DNA of 64,000 bases from Methylomonas paludis (GCF_018734325.1 NZ_CP073754.1:2108001-2172000), one strand, 5' to 3'; numbered from the stretch's first letter, positions 45,794 through 54,233 are shown. Numbers and translations are program-made. Notes: generated by a model not told the origin, from the letters alone.

Positions 45794-46134
45794 TGAGCTT
45801 AAATATACAACCCCAAGTTATACCGGCTTTACCTGGCTTTAATATTGTTATTTTGGATAAGGCAGGCCCTGAAGAAAATTACGCAGTTGTCGGCTATTAT
45901 TTAGAACCAATCATAGGGTATTTAGTTGAGATTTATAAAAACAAAGAACGCGGCTATTTACAAACCAGTCATACACCGATAACCATAGATAATACTGACG
46001 GCTATGTCGCTATTAAGACGGATACCGGGCAGGTTTTTTCTGCTACTGGCGAGAATTATGCAAGTTTAGAAGCCTGGCTTAAAGATGAGTATGGTTTTTC
46101 TGCTCTTACCGATGATAGCGGCGGCGTATTATGA
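45793..46134 (+). CDS. Small unknown island protein, second of a related pair
   Basis: A 113-residue protein, probably a diverged duplicate of its upstream neighbour (shared V.G.Y and L..WL patterns). It is coupled on both sides: the start shares a base with the previous stop and the stop overlaps the primase ATG (ATGA). Its place in the replication operon suggests a helper or regulatory role; none can be named. Confidence 0.65.
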   Translation: MSLNIQPQVIPALPGFNIVILDKAGPEENYAVVGYYLEPIIGYLVEIYKNKERGYLQTSHTPITIDNTDGYVAIKTDTGQVFSATGENYASLEAWLKDEYGFSALTDDSGGVL

Positions 46135-47066
46135 ATTTGAGCAGCATTGATGACGCTTGCCGGGTGGCCTGCCTGGCCATTGGCGTTGAATATAAGGCTG
46201 TGCCTAGTGATGGCCGTTTTCATGTGGCTGATTTGGTGGACGATCACCGGGGCCGTAACGATGGCCGGATTAAGGTTTTTCCTGATCGGCAAGGCGGTAT
46301 CGTTTGGAATCACAAAAGCGGCCAGAAACAGAGCTTTTTCGTTAATAACACAATTGATAAATCTACCCCGGTACAAGCCGCCGAGCGGGCGCGTATTAAA
46401 GCGGAACAGCGCCGGCGGACGGCGGAACAGTTAGAGCAGTTGGAAAAGGCTAGTCGGCGGGCGCAAGCCATCTGGTCGGCGGCTGCTCCCGCGCCAGTTG
46501 ATCATCCTTACCTGGCGCGTAAGCAAGTTAAGCCTTATGGTTTGCGGTTGGGCTGCTGGAAGCGGGTGATTAAAACCGATGACGGCAGGCATAACACGTT
46601 ATTAATTGAGGGTTGTTTGTTGGTACCGATGTTTTGCGAAACAGGTACGCTGAGTAGTTTGCAGGCGATTTTTCCGGATAAGCACCCGGTTTTAGATCGT
46701 GATAAAGACTTTTTGCCTAGTGGAGGTCTAGCTGGCTTGTTTTGGTGGCTGGGGGCAAAAACTGACAAGGTGCTGATTTGTGAAGGCTACGCTACCGGGG
46801 CCACTTTGCATGAAGAAAGCGGTTATCGGGTTTACCTGGCGTTTACGGCCAATAACCTGATGGCCGTGGGGCGGATTGTGCGGGCTAAGTTACCGGCGGC
46901 TGAGATTGTGTTTTGTGCTGATAATGATCAATCAGCCGGTAATCCTGGCCTGACCAAAGCCACCGAAGCGGCGGCTGACGTTGGCGGCAGTGTGGCCGTT
47001 CCCCCGATTGTGGGGGATTTTAACGACTATGCGCTGTATTTACGCGAGGTGGGCCATGTCGGATAA
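46131..47066 (+). CDS. Toprim-domain primase-like protein
   Basis: A 311-residue protein. A DUF-type N-terminus (HVADLVDDHRGRNDGRIKVFPDRQGG) leads into a coiled region (about 78-115) and a Toprim domain: VLICEGYATGATLH (Glu at about 215) and FCADNDQSAGNPG (D.D at about 262). It resembles the plasmid/phage primase-like proteins paired with DUF927 helicases in P4-like islands. It would prime replication of the excised island. It overlaps the helicase gene by 11 bp. Confidence 0.85.
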   Translation: MNLSSIDDACRVACLAIGVEYKAVPSDGRFHVADLVDDHRGRNDGRIKVFPDRQGGIVWNHKSGQKQSFFVNNTIDKSTPVQAAERARIKAEQRRRTAEQLEQLEKASRRAQAIWSAAAPAPVDHPYLARKQVKPYGLRLGCWKRVIKTDDGRHNTLLIEGCLLVPMFCETGTLSSLQAIFPDKHPVLDRDKDFLPSGGLAGLFWWLGAKTDKVLICEGYATGATLHEESGYRVYLAFTANNLMAVGRIVRAKLPAAEIVFCADNDQSAGNPGLTKATEAAADVGGSVAVPPIVGDFNDYALYLREVGHVG

Positions 47067-49035
47067 GGACACTAAGCCTGTATTGAAATTGATTGATTCC
47101 GCCAATAAACCACCGACCAAAAAAGCCGGTAATGTTGGAGGTGGTAGTGGCCAGGGGGGCGGGAAAAGCAAGAATGAAGGGCGACAATTTGGCAATTATC
47201 AAATCATTGATAATTGTTTTTATCATTTGAAATCAAAGAATGATGGCGGTTTTGAAAAAATTAAACTTTGTGATTTTTCATGTAAAGTGATTGAAGAAAG
47301 ACTGACTGATGATGGTTTAAGTGAAGAAAGCATCTTGATTATTGAGGGGGTGCGTGAAAATGGTCAACTGTTAAGACGCGTTGAAGTATCGACTAAAAGC
47401 TTCTCTTCCAGGCAAACCACCTGGATTACGGACGCCTGGGGAATGAAGGCACTGGTATTGGCGGGTTCTCAAAAAATGGACAATATCAGGGTATGTATTC
47501 AAATGTATTCTAGGCTTGATGGTGATATTCCAGTAACCACCGTTTATAAGCACGGCGGCTGGAAAGAAATAGACGAACACTGGCTGTATTTGACTGGTAC
47601 GGGGGCTATATCCGCCACCGGTCTGACGGATGGCTTTACCGTTGATCTTGGCCGGGGCCAGATGGGCAATTACCAGTTACCCGCGCCTTTGGCTGGTGAT
47701 GGACTTAAACAAGCAGTGAATAATGCCTTAATGTTGTTGAAAGTCTGCCCGACAAAACCACATATAGGCGCGGCATTGCTGGCCGCTGCGGTTCGTGCCC
47801 CGTTGGGTGAATGCCACCCCACTGCTTTTGCTATCTGGCTGCATGGTTTAACCGGTTCGCGCAAATCGGCGCTGGCCGCCATTGTCCAAGCCTTTTTTGG
47901 CAATTTTGATGCTAACCGGGGTTTTCCCGGTAACTGGTCGGATTCCGTCAACGATTGTGAAATGAAAGCTCATCAAGCCAAAGATGGCGTTTTTACGGTA
48001 GACGATTTTAAGCCCAGTGTCAGCCAAGCCGAAGCGGCCAAACTGCACGCTATGGCGGAACGGTTGATTAGAAACACTGGCAATCAGGCCGGGCGTGGGC
48101 GGCGGGATTCTAATATGCAGGCCAAGGCCGCGCCTTTTAATCGTTCTATGATGCTGATTACAGCGGAAGACTTACCGCGTGGTCAATCCTTGCTTGGCCG
48201 CTTGCTGATTCTTGAATTAAACCGAATGGATGTTGATAACGCGGTTTTATCCGAATTACAGCGGGCTGCAGCGTTAGAACAATTTACAGGTCTAATGTCT
48301 GCCTATCTGCAATGGTTAGCGCCGCGCCTGGATGATCTAAAGCGCAGTTTCCCGGAAATGATACAGCAGTTACGCAGCCTGGCTATTCGTGAAGGCTTTG
48401 CTGCCAGTCACCCACGCGCCCCTGAAATTTATGCCAACCTGATGGCCGGGATTGATACTTTTCTGGAGTTCTTAACGGATGTTGAAGCGGTAACATCAGT
48501 GCAAAGCAATAGCCTGTTACTGGCGATTGAAACCAGCTTAAAACAGGCCTTTACCGAGCAAACAGAGTACCAGACCGAACAAGACGAAACCGAGCGATTC
48601 TTAAAGCTATTACAGGCCGCGTTAAGTAGTGGTGAGGCCCATATAGCCGATAGATTAAACCAAGGGCCACCGAATGAGCGGCCATTTTCATGGGGTTGGC
48701 GTGATGCGGGTACCGATGTTACAGGGGATAAAATACTCAGCCCTAAAGGTGATTTGATTGGGTGGTATTCTGAAATCAGTTCAGCCGGGCCAGCTGAAGT
48801 CTGGCTACAACCGGAATGCGTTTTTAAGGTCGTGCAACAGTTCGCCAGAGGTCAAGGTGAAACCTTTCTAATAAGTCAGCCTAGCTTATGGCGGCGGATG
48901 CAGGAAAAAGGCTTGATATTGAAAACTGAACCGGATACCAAGTCTAAAAAACCGCGTACAGCCGTTAAGCGCACAGTTGCCGGGCGTTCTGTTCGTGTGA
49001 TGGTGCTGTCTGCTGAATTAATTGAGTCTGGTTAA
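47056..49035 (+). CDS. DUF927-type helicase/ATPase
   Basis: A 659-residue protein. I chose ATG 47056 (MSDKDTKPVLKL), inside the primase end, over the longer frame from 46981. A Gly/Lys-rich linker (about 20-45) precedes the DUF927 domain; the P-loop is HGLTGSRKSALAAIV (about 262) and the Walker B-like site is FTVDDF (about 313). It corresponds to the helicase half of split P4-alpha replication proteins. The cluster of GGGGA 8-mers begins 117 bp after it. Confidence 0.85.
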   Translation: MSDKDTKPVLKLIDSANKPPTKKAGNVGGGSGQGGGKSKNEGRQFGNYQIIDNCFYHLKSKNDGGFEKIKLCDFSCKVIEERLTDDGLSEESILIIEGVRENGQLLRRVEVSTKSFSSRQTTWITDAWGMKALVLAGSQKMDNIRVCIQMYSRLDGDIPVTTVYKHGGWKEIDEHWLYLTGTGAISATGLTDGFTVDLGRGQMGNYQLPAPLAGDGLKQAVNNALMLLKVCPTKPHIGAALLAAAVRAPLGECHPTAFAIWLHGLTGSRKSALAAIVQAFFGNFDANRGFPGNWSDSVNDCEMKAHQAKDGVFTVDDFKPSVSQAEAAKLHAMAERLIRNTGNQAGRGRRDSNMQAKAAPFNRSMMLITAEDLPRGQSLLGRLLILELNRMDVDNAVLSELQRAAALEQFTGLMSAYLQWLAPRLDDLKRSFPEMIQQLRSLAIREGFAASHPRAPEIYANLMAGIDTFLEFLTDVEAVTSVQSNSLLLAIETSLKQAFTEQTEYQTEQDETERFLKLLQAALSSGEAHIADRLNQGPPNERPFSWGWRDAGTDVTGDKILSPKGDLIGWYSEISSAGPAEVWLQPECVFKVVQQFARGQGETFLISQPSLWRRMQEKGLILKTEPDTKSKKPRTAVKRTVAGRSVRVMVLSAELIESG

Positions 49036-49151
49036 TCCCCGCACCCCCCGAAATTTACGCCATAGGATAGCTGTCAGCCGCTTTGAAGGCCGGTTTTTTG
49101 TGAGTTTAACCGCTCAATGCTGAAAAACAGTTATAGGGTATATATAAATTT

Positions 49152-49403
49152 TTGGGGAATTTGGGGAAATACTACTTAAGCCTATAGATACCAAGGCTTA
49201 CAGCCTCCCCAAAAGTTTTTTATAGTTGGGGAAATCCCCAAAAATTTAGGGGAGGCAGTCAAAAGGCCAGTATTCAAGAATTAGGCGGATTTTTGCCGTC
49301 TCCCCTAAAAATAGCCTATTTTATTTGGGGAGCTCCCCAAGTGTTGGGGAGGCTGTAGGCCGTGTCATTACTGGCCTAGCGGCCTATCTCCCCAACTCCC
49401 CAA
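49152..49403. repeat. Cluster of 12 GGGGA-type 8-mers (candidate origin iterons)
   Basis: Twelve copies of T(T/A)GGGGA(A/G) or its complement (two end ATCCCCAA- or CTCCCCTA-like) occur in 252 bp: 49152, 49161, 49205, 49226, 49234, 49247, 49300, 49325, 49333, 49344, 49388 and 49396. Some are paired head to head (49226/49234; 49325/49333) or in tandem (49388/49396). Their position just after the primase-helicase pair makes a replication origin the first guess; an operator array is the alternative. Confidence 0.6.
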
Positions 49404-49800
49404 GTTTTCACACATGGGGGGGTATAAATATTTTATAAGGTAGCGTTCTCAAGATGGCCGGTCATGGGCAAAATTAATGAAATGGGAAAACCCATTTTTG
49501 TGAATGGATGGGCGCTGGATGCCTGGCCGGTGTTTTGGTTTTGTTTTGGCCTTGCCGGACACCCGACAAAACATGACAAATCATGACATTTTGAAAATTT
49601 TTTCAATAGGTTATGCATAAATTGTCGGGTTTTGAGTATAAAAGCACTGGTTTAGGCGTTACCAATCGGGCTTTGCCCGCTACTCATGGCGTGGAAAATA
49701 GGGGCGCGGGGTGTGTTTGACAAGATTATCGGGATTAACTATCCTTATTGCCGATCTGACGTTGTGGCCATCGCGATTGTTGCGTCTCGCCACCGGATTA

Positions 49801-49829
49801 AAAGCCTTTGCTTCGGTAAAGGCTTTTTT
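49801..49829 (+). terminator. Intrinsic terminator in island leader
   Basis: AAGCCTTT (49802-49809), an 8-nt loop containing TTCG, AAAGGCTT (49818-49825), then Ts to 49829. It lies upstream of the radC-like operon and would end early transcripts. Confidence 0.75.
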
Positions 49830-49959
49830 GTTTTGATTGATCAGCCGGCGGCGAATTGTTGGTTTTCTCTGTTGACACCCTACTTGCATAGTGCCACAAT
49901 CAAACCGTCTTGCAGCAGCAAGGCCGGGCGTGAGAACCCGTTTGCACCGGCGAATAATC

Positions 49960-49983
49960 GCCACTTTTGCCAGTGGCTTTTTT
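49960..49983 (+). terminator. Second intrinsic terminator in island leader
   Basis: GCCACT (49960-49965) pairs with AGTGGC (49972-49977) across TTTGCC, followed by six Ts. With the hairpin 150 bp before it, it makes a two-step block ahead of the next genes. Confidence 0.7.
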
Positions 49984-50152
49984 ATGCCCGCTATTTTGCG
50001 TGGCGTTAATTGCTTTCTGTTATGGCGGGGTTGTTTGGGCAGTCGCAAGGCTGGCCGCACCGATGCGCGGTATTCTCACCCCTTGCAATCCCGTCACCCA
50101 TGACGTGAGAATCACGGGTGGTGGTTTATATTTCAGCATCGGAGTAACTGCC

Positions 50153-50377
50153 ATGAACAGCACCAATAATCCCGCTCAAATCGAGCATAATCAAAGCATT
50201 CTTAATAATCTGCATCAATCCTTTGCCGGGTTGGCGTTCTGCTATGGTATGACGGCCAAAGAGATTGAACGCAATGAATTGACCGGCAGCGCCTTGGTTT
50301 GCCTACAAAGCGAGTGTGAAGCACTGGCCGCCCTGGTTAAGTCTATTCGCGCCAGTCGCGTCGGGGGTGTGCAATGA
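50153..50377 (+). CDS. Small unknown island protein
   Basis: A 74-residue protein from ATG 50153 (MNSTNNPAQIEHNQ), with GGAG about 9 bases upstream. The body is helical: LNNLHQSFAGLAFCYGMTAKE and LVCLQSECEALAALVKSIRA. It overlaps the radC-like gene by four bases. Longer in-frame starts read through the terminator region and are unlikely. Confidence 0.65.
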   Translation: MNSTNNPAQIEHNQSILNNLHQSFAGLAFCYGMTAKEIERNELTGSALVCLQSECEALAALVKSIRASRVGGVQ

Positions 50378-50910
50378 GAGCGGTTAGCAATCACTCAGCC
50401 GATTCAGGCAGCATAATTAAGATCCCGCATTTTGTTTGTGATGAACGCGGCAGGTATCGTGCTAGAGCAGCCCTGACTGAAGCGCAAATCATTAAGGCGG
50501 CCAAGGTGCTGTTGAATAGGCAAATCAGCCAAGGCGTGGCGCTGACCAGTCCAAATTTTACCGCCACCTGGCTGCAAGCCCATTACCGTGATTTAGAACA
50601 TGAAGTATTTGTTTGTCTGTTCCTGGATAACCAGCACCGTATCATTAATGCTGAACAGTTATTCAGGGGTACGATAGATAGCGCGTCTGTTTATCCGCGC
50701 GAAGTGCTGAAACGGGCTTTACAGTTGAATGCTGCGGCTCTTATCTTTGCCCATAATCATCCCAGCGGTATTTTATCACCCAGTAATGCAGACAAATACA
50801 TCACCGAAAAGCTGGTTAAGGCTTTGGCGCTGGTTGATATTCGGGTGTTAGATCATTTTATTGTCAGCAAACGGGGTTATTTTTCGTTTGCCGAGCATGG
50901 CTTGCTTTAA
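50374..50910 (+). CDS. RadC-like JAB/MPN-domain protein
   Basis: A 178-residue RadC family protein with the JAMM metal site: FAHNHPSGILSPSNADKYIT (HxH...SxxD, about 127-140) and an upstream conserved EVFVCLFLDNQHRI. It lacks the N-terminal HhH of chromosomal RadC, as is common in mobile-element versions. Its role is uncertain; such genes are very frequent in P4-like and anti-restriction modules. Confidence 0.9.
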   Translation: MRAVSNHSADSGSIIKIPHFVCDERGRYRARAALTEAQIIKAAKVLLNRQISQGVALTSPNFTATWLQAHYRDLEHEVFVCLFLDNQHRIINAEQLFRGTIDSASVYPREVLKRALQLNAAALIFAHNHPSGILSPSNADKYITEKLVKALALVDIRVLDHFIVSKRGYFSFAEHGLL

Positions 50911-50938
50911 TAATCCTTGAAACCCAAAGCATAGAGTT

Positions 50939-51261
50939 ATGACTAAAGAATTAGGGATTTATAAAATTAGCCCTACCGATAACGAGCAAGTTGTTTTACT
51001 TAAACTCGATGAAGCTGAATTGAAAGCTATTGAATTGCATATTGAAAAATTAAAAGAGTCTATTTGCGCTATTTCTTCGTGCGCGTCGCTCCTGGATTAT
51101 TTTTGGATGCGGACGATGTGGGCGATCATATTCCAGAAAAGCTAAAAGCGGCTTTTATCTTGAGCGGTTTGATTTCGACAATTCATGTTGCTACCAATCA
51201 AGCTAGTGAGGCGGTTGAATGGTTTGAAAATCAAACCAGGCTGGCTGATAACTGTAGATGA
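50939..51261 (+). pseudogene. Small island gene with a frameshift
   Basis: A frame from ATG 50939 (MTKELGIYKISPTDNEQVVL) reads to a stop at 51145, but the coding character moves to another frame at the T-run 51100-51104. Slipping back one base there gives DYF-LDADDVGDHIPEKLK and on to a stop at 51261, a 107-residue product with helical, amphipathic sense. Loss of one T from an ancestral six is the simplest explanation; the site is not a standard slippery heptamer. The function is unknown. Confidence 0.55.
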
Positions 51262-51288
51262 TCGGATTTGAGTTTTTAAAGTGCAAAA

Positions 51289-51359
51289 ACAAAGGCCGGG
51301 TTGGCTTGAGTACCATCCGGGTCCAATTCCCGGCGTAAGCAAGTCAATGCGGCCTTTGT
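51289..51359 (+). ncRNA. Three-stem structured segment with a T-arm-like hairpin
   Basis: Nested pairings: ACAAAGGCCG (51289-51298) with CGGCCTTTGT (51350-51359); TTGGCTTG (51301-51308) with CAAGTCAA (51340-51347, one G-T pair); and CCGGG-TCCAATT-CCCGG (51317-51333), which resembles a tRNA T-arm. There is no U-run after it. It sits between the frameshifted gene and the convergent resolvase. It could be a small RNA, a recombination site or a tRNA relic. Confidence 0.4.
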
Positions 51360-51426
51360 TCTTAGGATTTTATCAGTATTTTTTTAATGCCCGCAAGGCG
51401 AATTCATCCTGCCCGAAGTTTTTAAT

Positions 51427-51984
51427 TTATGCTGCCAGGAGTTTATATAAAGTCGGTCTGCTAATACCGAAATCTTTGGCAACCTTGCTTTTATCCTGCC
51501 CTTGTTCAATCCGGACTTTGATGGTCGCTACCTGATCGGCTGTCAGTTTGGCCGGTGCGCCCAGCTTTTTGCCTTGGGCCTTGGCGGCTTCTATGCCTTC
51601 CCGTTGTCTTTCTTTAATCAGGGTTCTTTCAAATTCTGCAAACGCACCCAGCATTTGCAGCATAAGGGTTTGCATGGGTGAGGTATGAGCGGCTTCAAAG
51701 GTTAAATGCTCCTTGTAGAATTTAACGGTTACGCCTTTTAGGGTTAGCGTTTCGATGAGGGTTTGCAGGTCTTTTAAGTTCCTGGCTAACCGGTCGATGC
51801 TGTGAACGTGTAAAACGTCACCTTCCCTTAAATGATTAAGGCAGTTGCTGAGTTCTGGCCGATTTGCATCTTTGCCGCTGGCCTTGTCGGTAAAGGTACG
51901 GTCTAGTTGCACGTCTGCCAATTGGCGTTCTGTGTTTTGAGAAGTTGAGCTTACCCGGATGTATCCAATGTGTTGACCTTTCAT
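51427..51984 (-). CDS. Serine recombinase (resolvase/invertase)
   Basis: A 185-residue small serine recombinase. The catalytic Ser is in GYIRVSSTSQNTERQL (about 11), and the Arg cluster is in VHSIDRLARNLKDL (about 64-70). The E helix is MLGAFAEFERTLIKERQREG, and the C-terminal HTH is KSKVAKDFGISRPTLYKLL. It may resolve or invert DNA in the island; no transposase gene of a Tn3-type element is present. The upstream gap (51985-52158) is AT-rich and carries its promoter. Confidence 0.92.
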   Translation of the reverse strand: MKGQHIGYIRVSSTSQNTERQLADVQLDRTFTDKASGKDANRPELSNCLNHLREGDVLHVHSIDRLARNLKDLQTLIETLTLKGVTVKFYKEHLTFEAAHTSPMQTLMLQMLGAFAEFERTLIKERQREGIEAAKAQGKKLGAPAKLTADQVATIKVRIEQGQDKSKVAKDFGISRPTLYKLLAA

Positions 51985-52167
51985 GATCTTGCCCCGCTAA
52001 GTGTAAAATAAAGTCTTAAAGTAAGATTATCATGTGTAAATAAAATGTCAAATTAACTTTTATTTACACGGCAGAATGCGGGTTTGCGGGGGTGGCCGGT
52101 TGTGTAAAATAATGTATACTTTGCTTACATATCATTACGACTTTTTCTTGAATCTTTAGGGGCACAG

Positions 52168-53426
52168 CTCTGTACACGACAAAACGCGCCACTTAAATTC
52201 TGAGGGTTATTTTCCCAGACCGACTTCGGTCATAATCGATCATAGTCGGCGGACATAAAAACAAAATCCAGAATCGAAGCATCTCATCAGCCGATTTAAC
52301 CGTTTTCAACAAAAAGTTATTCAGCTCGTCTAGCCCATAACGAAACAAGCTACATTCCGGGCGACCGTGTTGTTTGATGGTTAACGGCTTAACGGCTCGA
52401 TGTTTCCATTCCCCGACTTTATGGGCCCAGCAAAAAGCAATGGCTTGGAGCGCCATGACTTTCTTAATCCGATAATACCGGGTCAGCCGGGTCTCTTCTA
52501 AATGGAAGCCGCGCCCTTTCAAGCATTGGAACAGGTTTTCAATTTGCCAGCGCTGGCCGTAAACTTGAATCGCCTGAGCCAAGCGCTGGTTACTGGCCAA
52601 CACTAATAGCTCGTTGGTCTCTAATTTTAAGGCGTTCAACCAAACCCACTGATCGCCAATGCGCTGTCTTTTCCTCAGTACGCGCTGCTCGCCCGCCTTT
52701 AAATCCCGGAATAGGGCTTGAACGGGCTTTCCGGCGTGGCGGCGATTGGTCAGTAACTGATTGTCTTTCATCCGAATCAAATACGGAATGGTATGGTCTG
52801 TTAACCATTGCCACCACTGATCGCCAATAAACTCCCGGTCAGCCAATACGCCTTGAATGCCATGCCGACCAAACTGCCGGATGAAGCGTTGCAATAAGGC
52901 GATTCGTTCACGCTGATTGGAGTTACCCTGCTTATTCAACACCAACCAGTACACCGGCACCGCCATGCCTTTATAAGCAATCGCCAGGGTGAGGATATTC
53001 AGATTGGCCTTTCCCCATTTCCAGTTAGTGCGATCCAGAGTCAAATAATACGACTGGCCCTTAAAATCAAACAACTGCATGATCAGATGCGCCACGGCGT
53101 CATAATCAAAAACAACGGTTTGAAAAAAACGCTGAAGCCGCCTGTACCGGGACTTTAAGGTCGCCTGTCCACCAAAATTCACCGCTAATTGCGTTAAATT
53201 CATGTGCCTGGATTGGATTAACGCCAGTAACAGACCGATAAAACAATCTAAACGGCGCTTGCTCCAAGACACATGGTCTTTTAAAATCGCTCTAAGCCCA
53301 TCGTTTAAGTCCATGTTCACCCCCTTTTTTACTCATTAGAGAGTGAAACAGATTTGCGATGGGCTTTCAAGTCATAAGCTTAGATCATCTTCTTTAGCCG
53401 GTTTTTAGGTTTTGTCGTGTACAGAG
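52168..53426 (-). mobile_element. IS4-type insertion sequence, copy B
   Basis: The same 1259-bp element as 8932-10190, in the same orientation. Terminal repeats CTCTGTACACGACAAAAC are flanked here by a direct 9-bp duplication GGGGCACAG (52159-52167 and 53427-53435), showing a clean recent insertion. It hit the Shine-Dalgarno region of the small gene at 53438; the duplication leaves a GGGG behind in front of that gene. Confidence 0.93.
52193..53320 (-). CDS. IS4-family transposase, copy B
   Basis: A 375-residue DDE transposase, identical in protein sequence to the copy at 8957-10084 (TLDRTNWKWGK, LADREFIGDQWW, YGQRWQIENLFQ). It is intact. The shared sequence of both copies implies recent movement or gene conversion. 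Confidence 0.9.
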   Translation of the reverse strand: MNMDLNDGLRAILKDHVSWSKRRLDCFIGLLLALIQSRHMNLTQLAVNFGGQATLKSRYRRLQRFFQTVVFDYDAVAHLIMQLFDFKGQSYYLTLDRTNWKWGKANLNILTLAIAYKGMAVPVYWLVLNKQGNSNQRERIALLQRFIRQFGRHGIQGVLADREFIGDQWWQWLTDHTIPYLIRMKDNQLLTNRRHAGKPVQALFRDLKAGEQRVLRKRQRIGDQWVWLNALKLETNELLVLASNQRLAQAIQVYGQRWQIENLFQCLKGRGFHLEETRLTRYYRIKKVMALQAIAFCWAHKVGEWKHRAVKPLTIKQHGRPECSLFRYGLDELNNFLLKTVKSADEMLRFWILFLCPPTMIDYDRSRSGKITLRI

Positions 53427-53437
53427 GGGGCACAGTT

Positions 53438-53920
53438 TTGAATTGTCAATATTTTTTTGATATCCCGGTTTATCGGCTGACTAAAGAAGCTTATGAGGCG
53501 CAACGACAAGCATACATTGAAGCGAATTGCAAAACGGATAACATTAATCTTAAAGATTACCATTTTAACAAGTTCGGCGGGTGCTGGAGATACAACGAAA
53601 TAATTGGTTACATACGGTTACATTTTTTAGGTGATCAAATCCGAGGTGAATATTTCCGGATTAAAGCCAAGAGAATTACAAAAACTCGAAAAAAAACTTT
53701 TGAATTTGATACTTGGAATCTTGCACCGGAGATTGGCCTTACAGACCTAACACCAGAATTGGAAGTTTCACAGCTTACGAATGATCAGATTTATAGTGTT
53801 GTTAAAGAATATATTGACGAATGTCGAAAAGAATTATCGAAACATTCTTATATTGATACTGAAGTGTTTGATAATATTGGCGAATTTATTGATTGGGTTG
53901 GTCTTTACAAAGGTAGATAA
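53438..53920 (+). CDS. Unknown island protein, IS inserted at its ribosome-binding site
   Basis: A 160-residue protein of no family that I recognise (LNCQYFFDIPVYRLTKEAYEA; central NKFGGCWRYNEIIGYIRLHF; C-terminal EYIDECRKELSKHSYID). I chose TTG 53438. Without the IS, the upstream reads AGGGGCACAGTTTTG, placing AGGGG seven bases from the start; the frame running upstream into the IS is an artefact. The IS leaves GGGG in place but removes the native promoter. Confidence 0.65.
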   Translation: MNCQYFFDIPVYRLTKEAYEAQRQAYIEANCKTDNINLKDYHFNKFGGCWRYNEIIGYIRLHFLGDQIRGEYFRIKAKRITKTRKKTFEFDTWNLAPEIGLTDLTPELEVSQLTNDQIYSVVKEYIDECRKELSKHSYIDTEVFDNIGEFIDWVGLYKGR

Positions 53921-54230
53921 AAAGTCATTTTAGATTGTTTTACCTTATTTACATGTCCGCCAACCTGGCGTCCACCTGTCTGCCGCGCGGGGATCGACGG
54001 CGCGCCGACTACTTGACCGATGGTTTTGCTGATCGAATGCCTGTCGGCTTCATGGCCGCTGGCGCGGGATCAACAGCCTGACGTTCACCAGGGCGCTGGC
54101 GTTTGGTTTGGTCGAATAACCGCTACTAATGGGTTTAACCAATCAGAAGCAGGGGTAACTTTTAGGGTAACTTTAGATAAAACAATAAAAACTTTCGTTT
54201 TAAATCAATATCTAATGTGTTTAATTCTAG
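53921..54230. other. Island end: GC-rich fragment, then AT-rich att region
   Basis: No gene is visible. Bases 53955-54125 are markedly richer in G+C than both sides (CGCGCGGGGATCGACGGCGC), and read as debris of unknown origin. From 54130 the DNA is AT-rich and carries the arm-like repeat at 54151-54172. Confidence 0.4.
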
Positions 54231-54233
54231 TGT

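Larger units (their letters stand above)
49430..50152 (+). other. Terminator-rich leader region of the island
   Basis: No convincing gene is visible. An inverted repeat ACCCGACAA...TTGTCGGGT (49561-49569; 49621-49629) encloses two ATGACA direct repeats. Two plus-strand terminators follow (49801-49829 and 49960-49983). The arrangement recalls the P4 immunity region, where a leader is shut down by premature termination and a small RNA. The 107-codon frame 49686-50009 spans both hairpins and is not annotated. Confidence 0.4.

Noticed and set aside
46981-47055. Longer start for the DUF927 helicase
   Set aside because: The added 25 residues read the primase gene out of frame. ATG 47056 gives a natural N-terminus.
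49152-49403. CRISPR array
   Set aside because: The repeats are only 8 bp, occur in both orientations and have irregular spacing. No cas genes are in the window.
49686-50009. 107-codon ORF in the island leader
   Set aside because: It spans two strong terminators and has poor composition and no Shine-Dalgarno. It was kept as leader DNA.
51289-51359. Complete tRNA gene
   Set aside because: Only a T-arm-like hairpin exists; there are no acceptor, D or anticodon arms of tRNA geometry.
51427-51984. Tn3-type transposon around the resolvase
   Set aside because: No Tn3 transposase or 38-bp ends are present. The resolvase is treated as an island gene.
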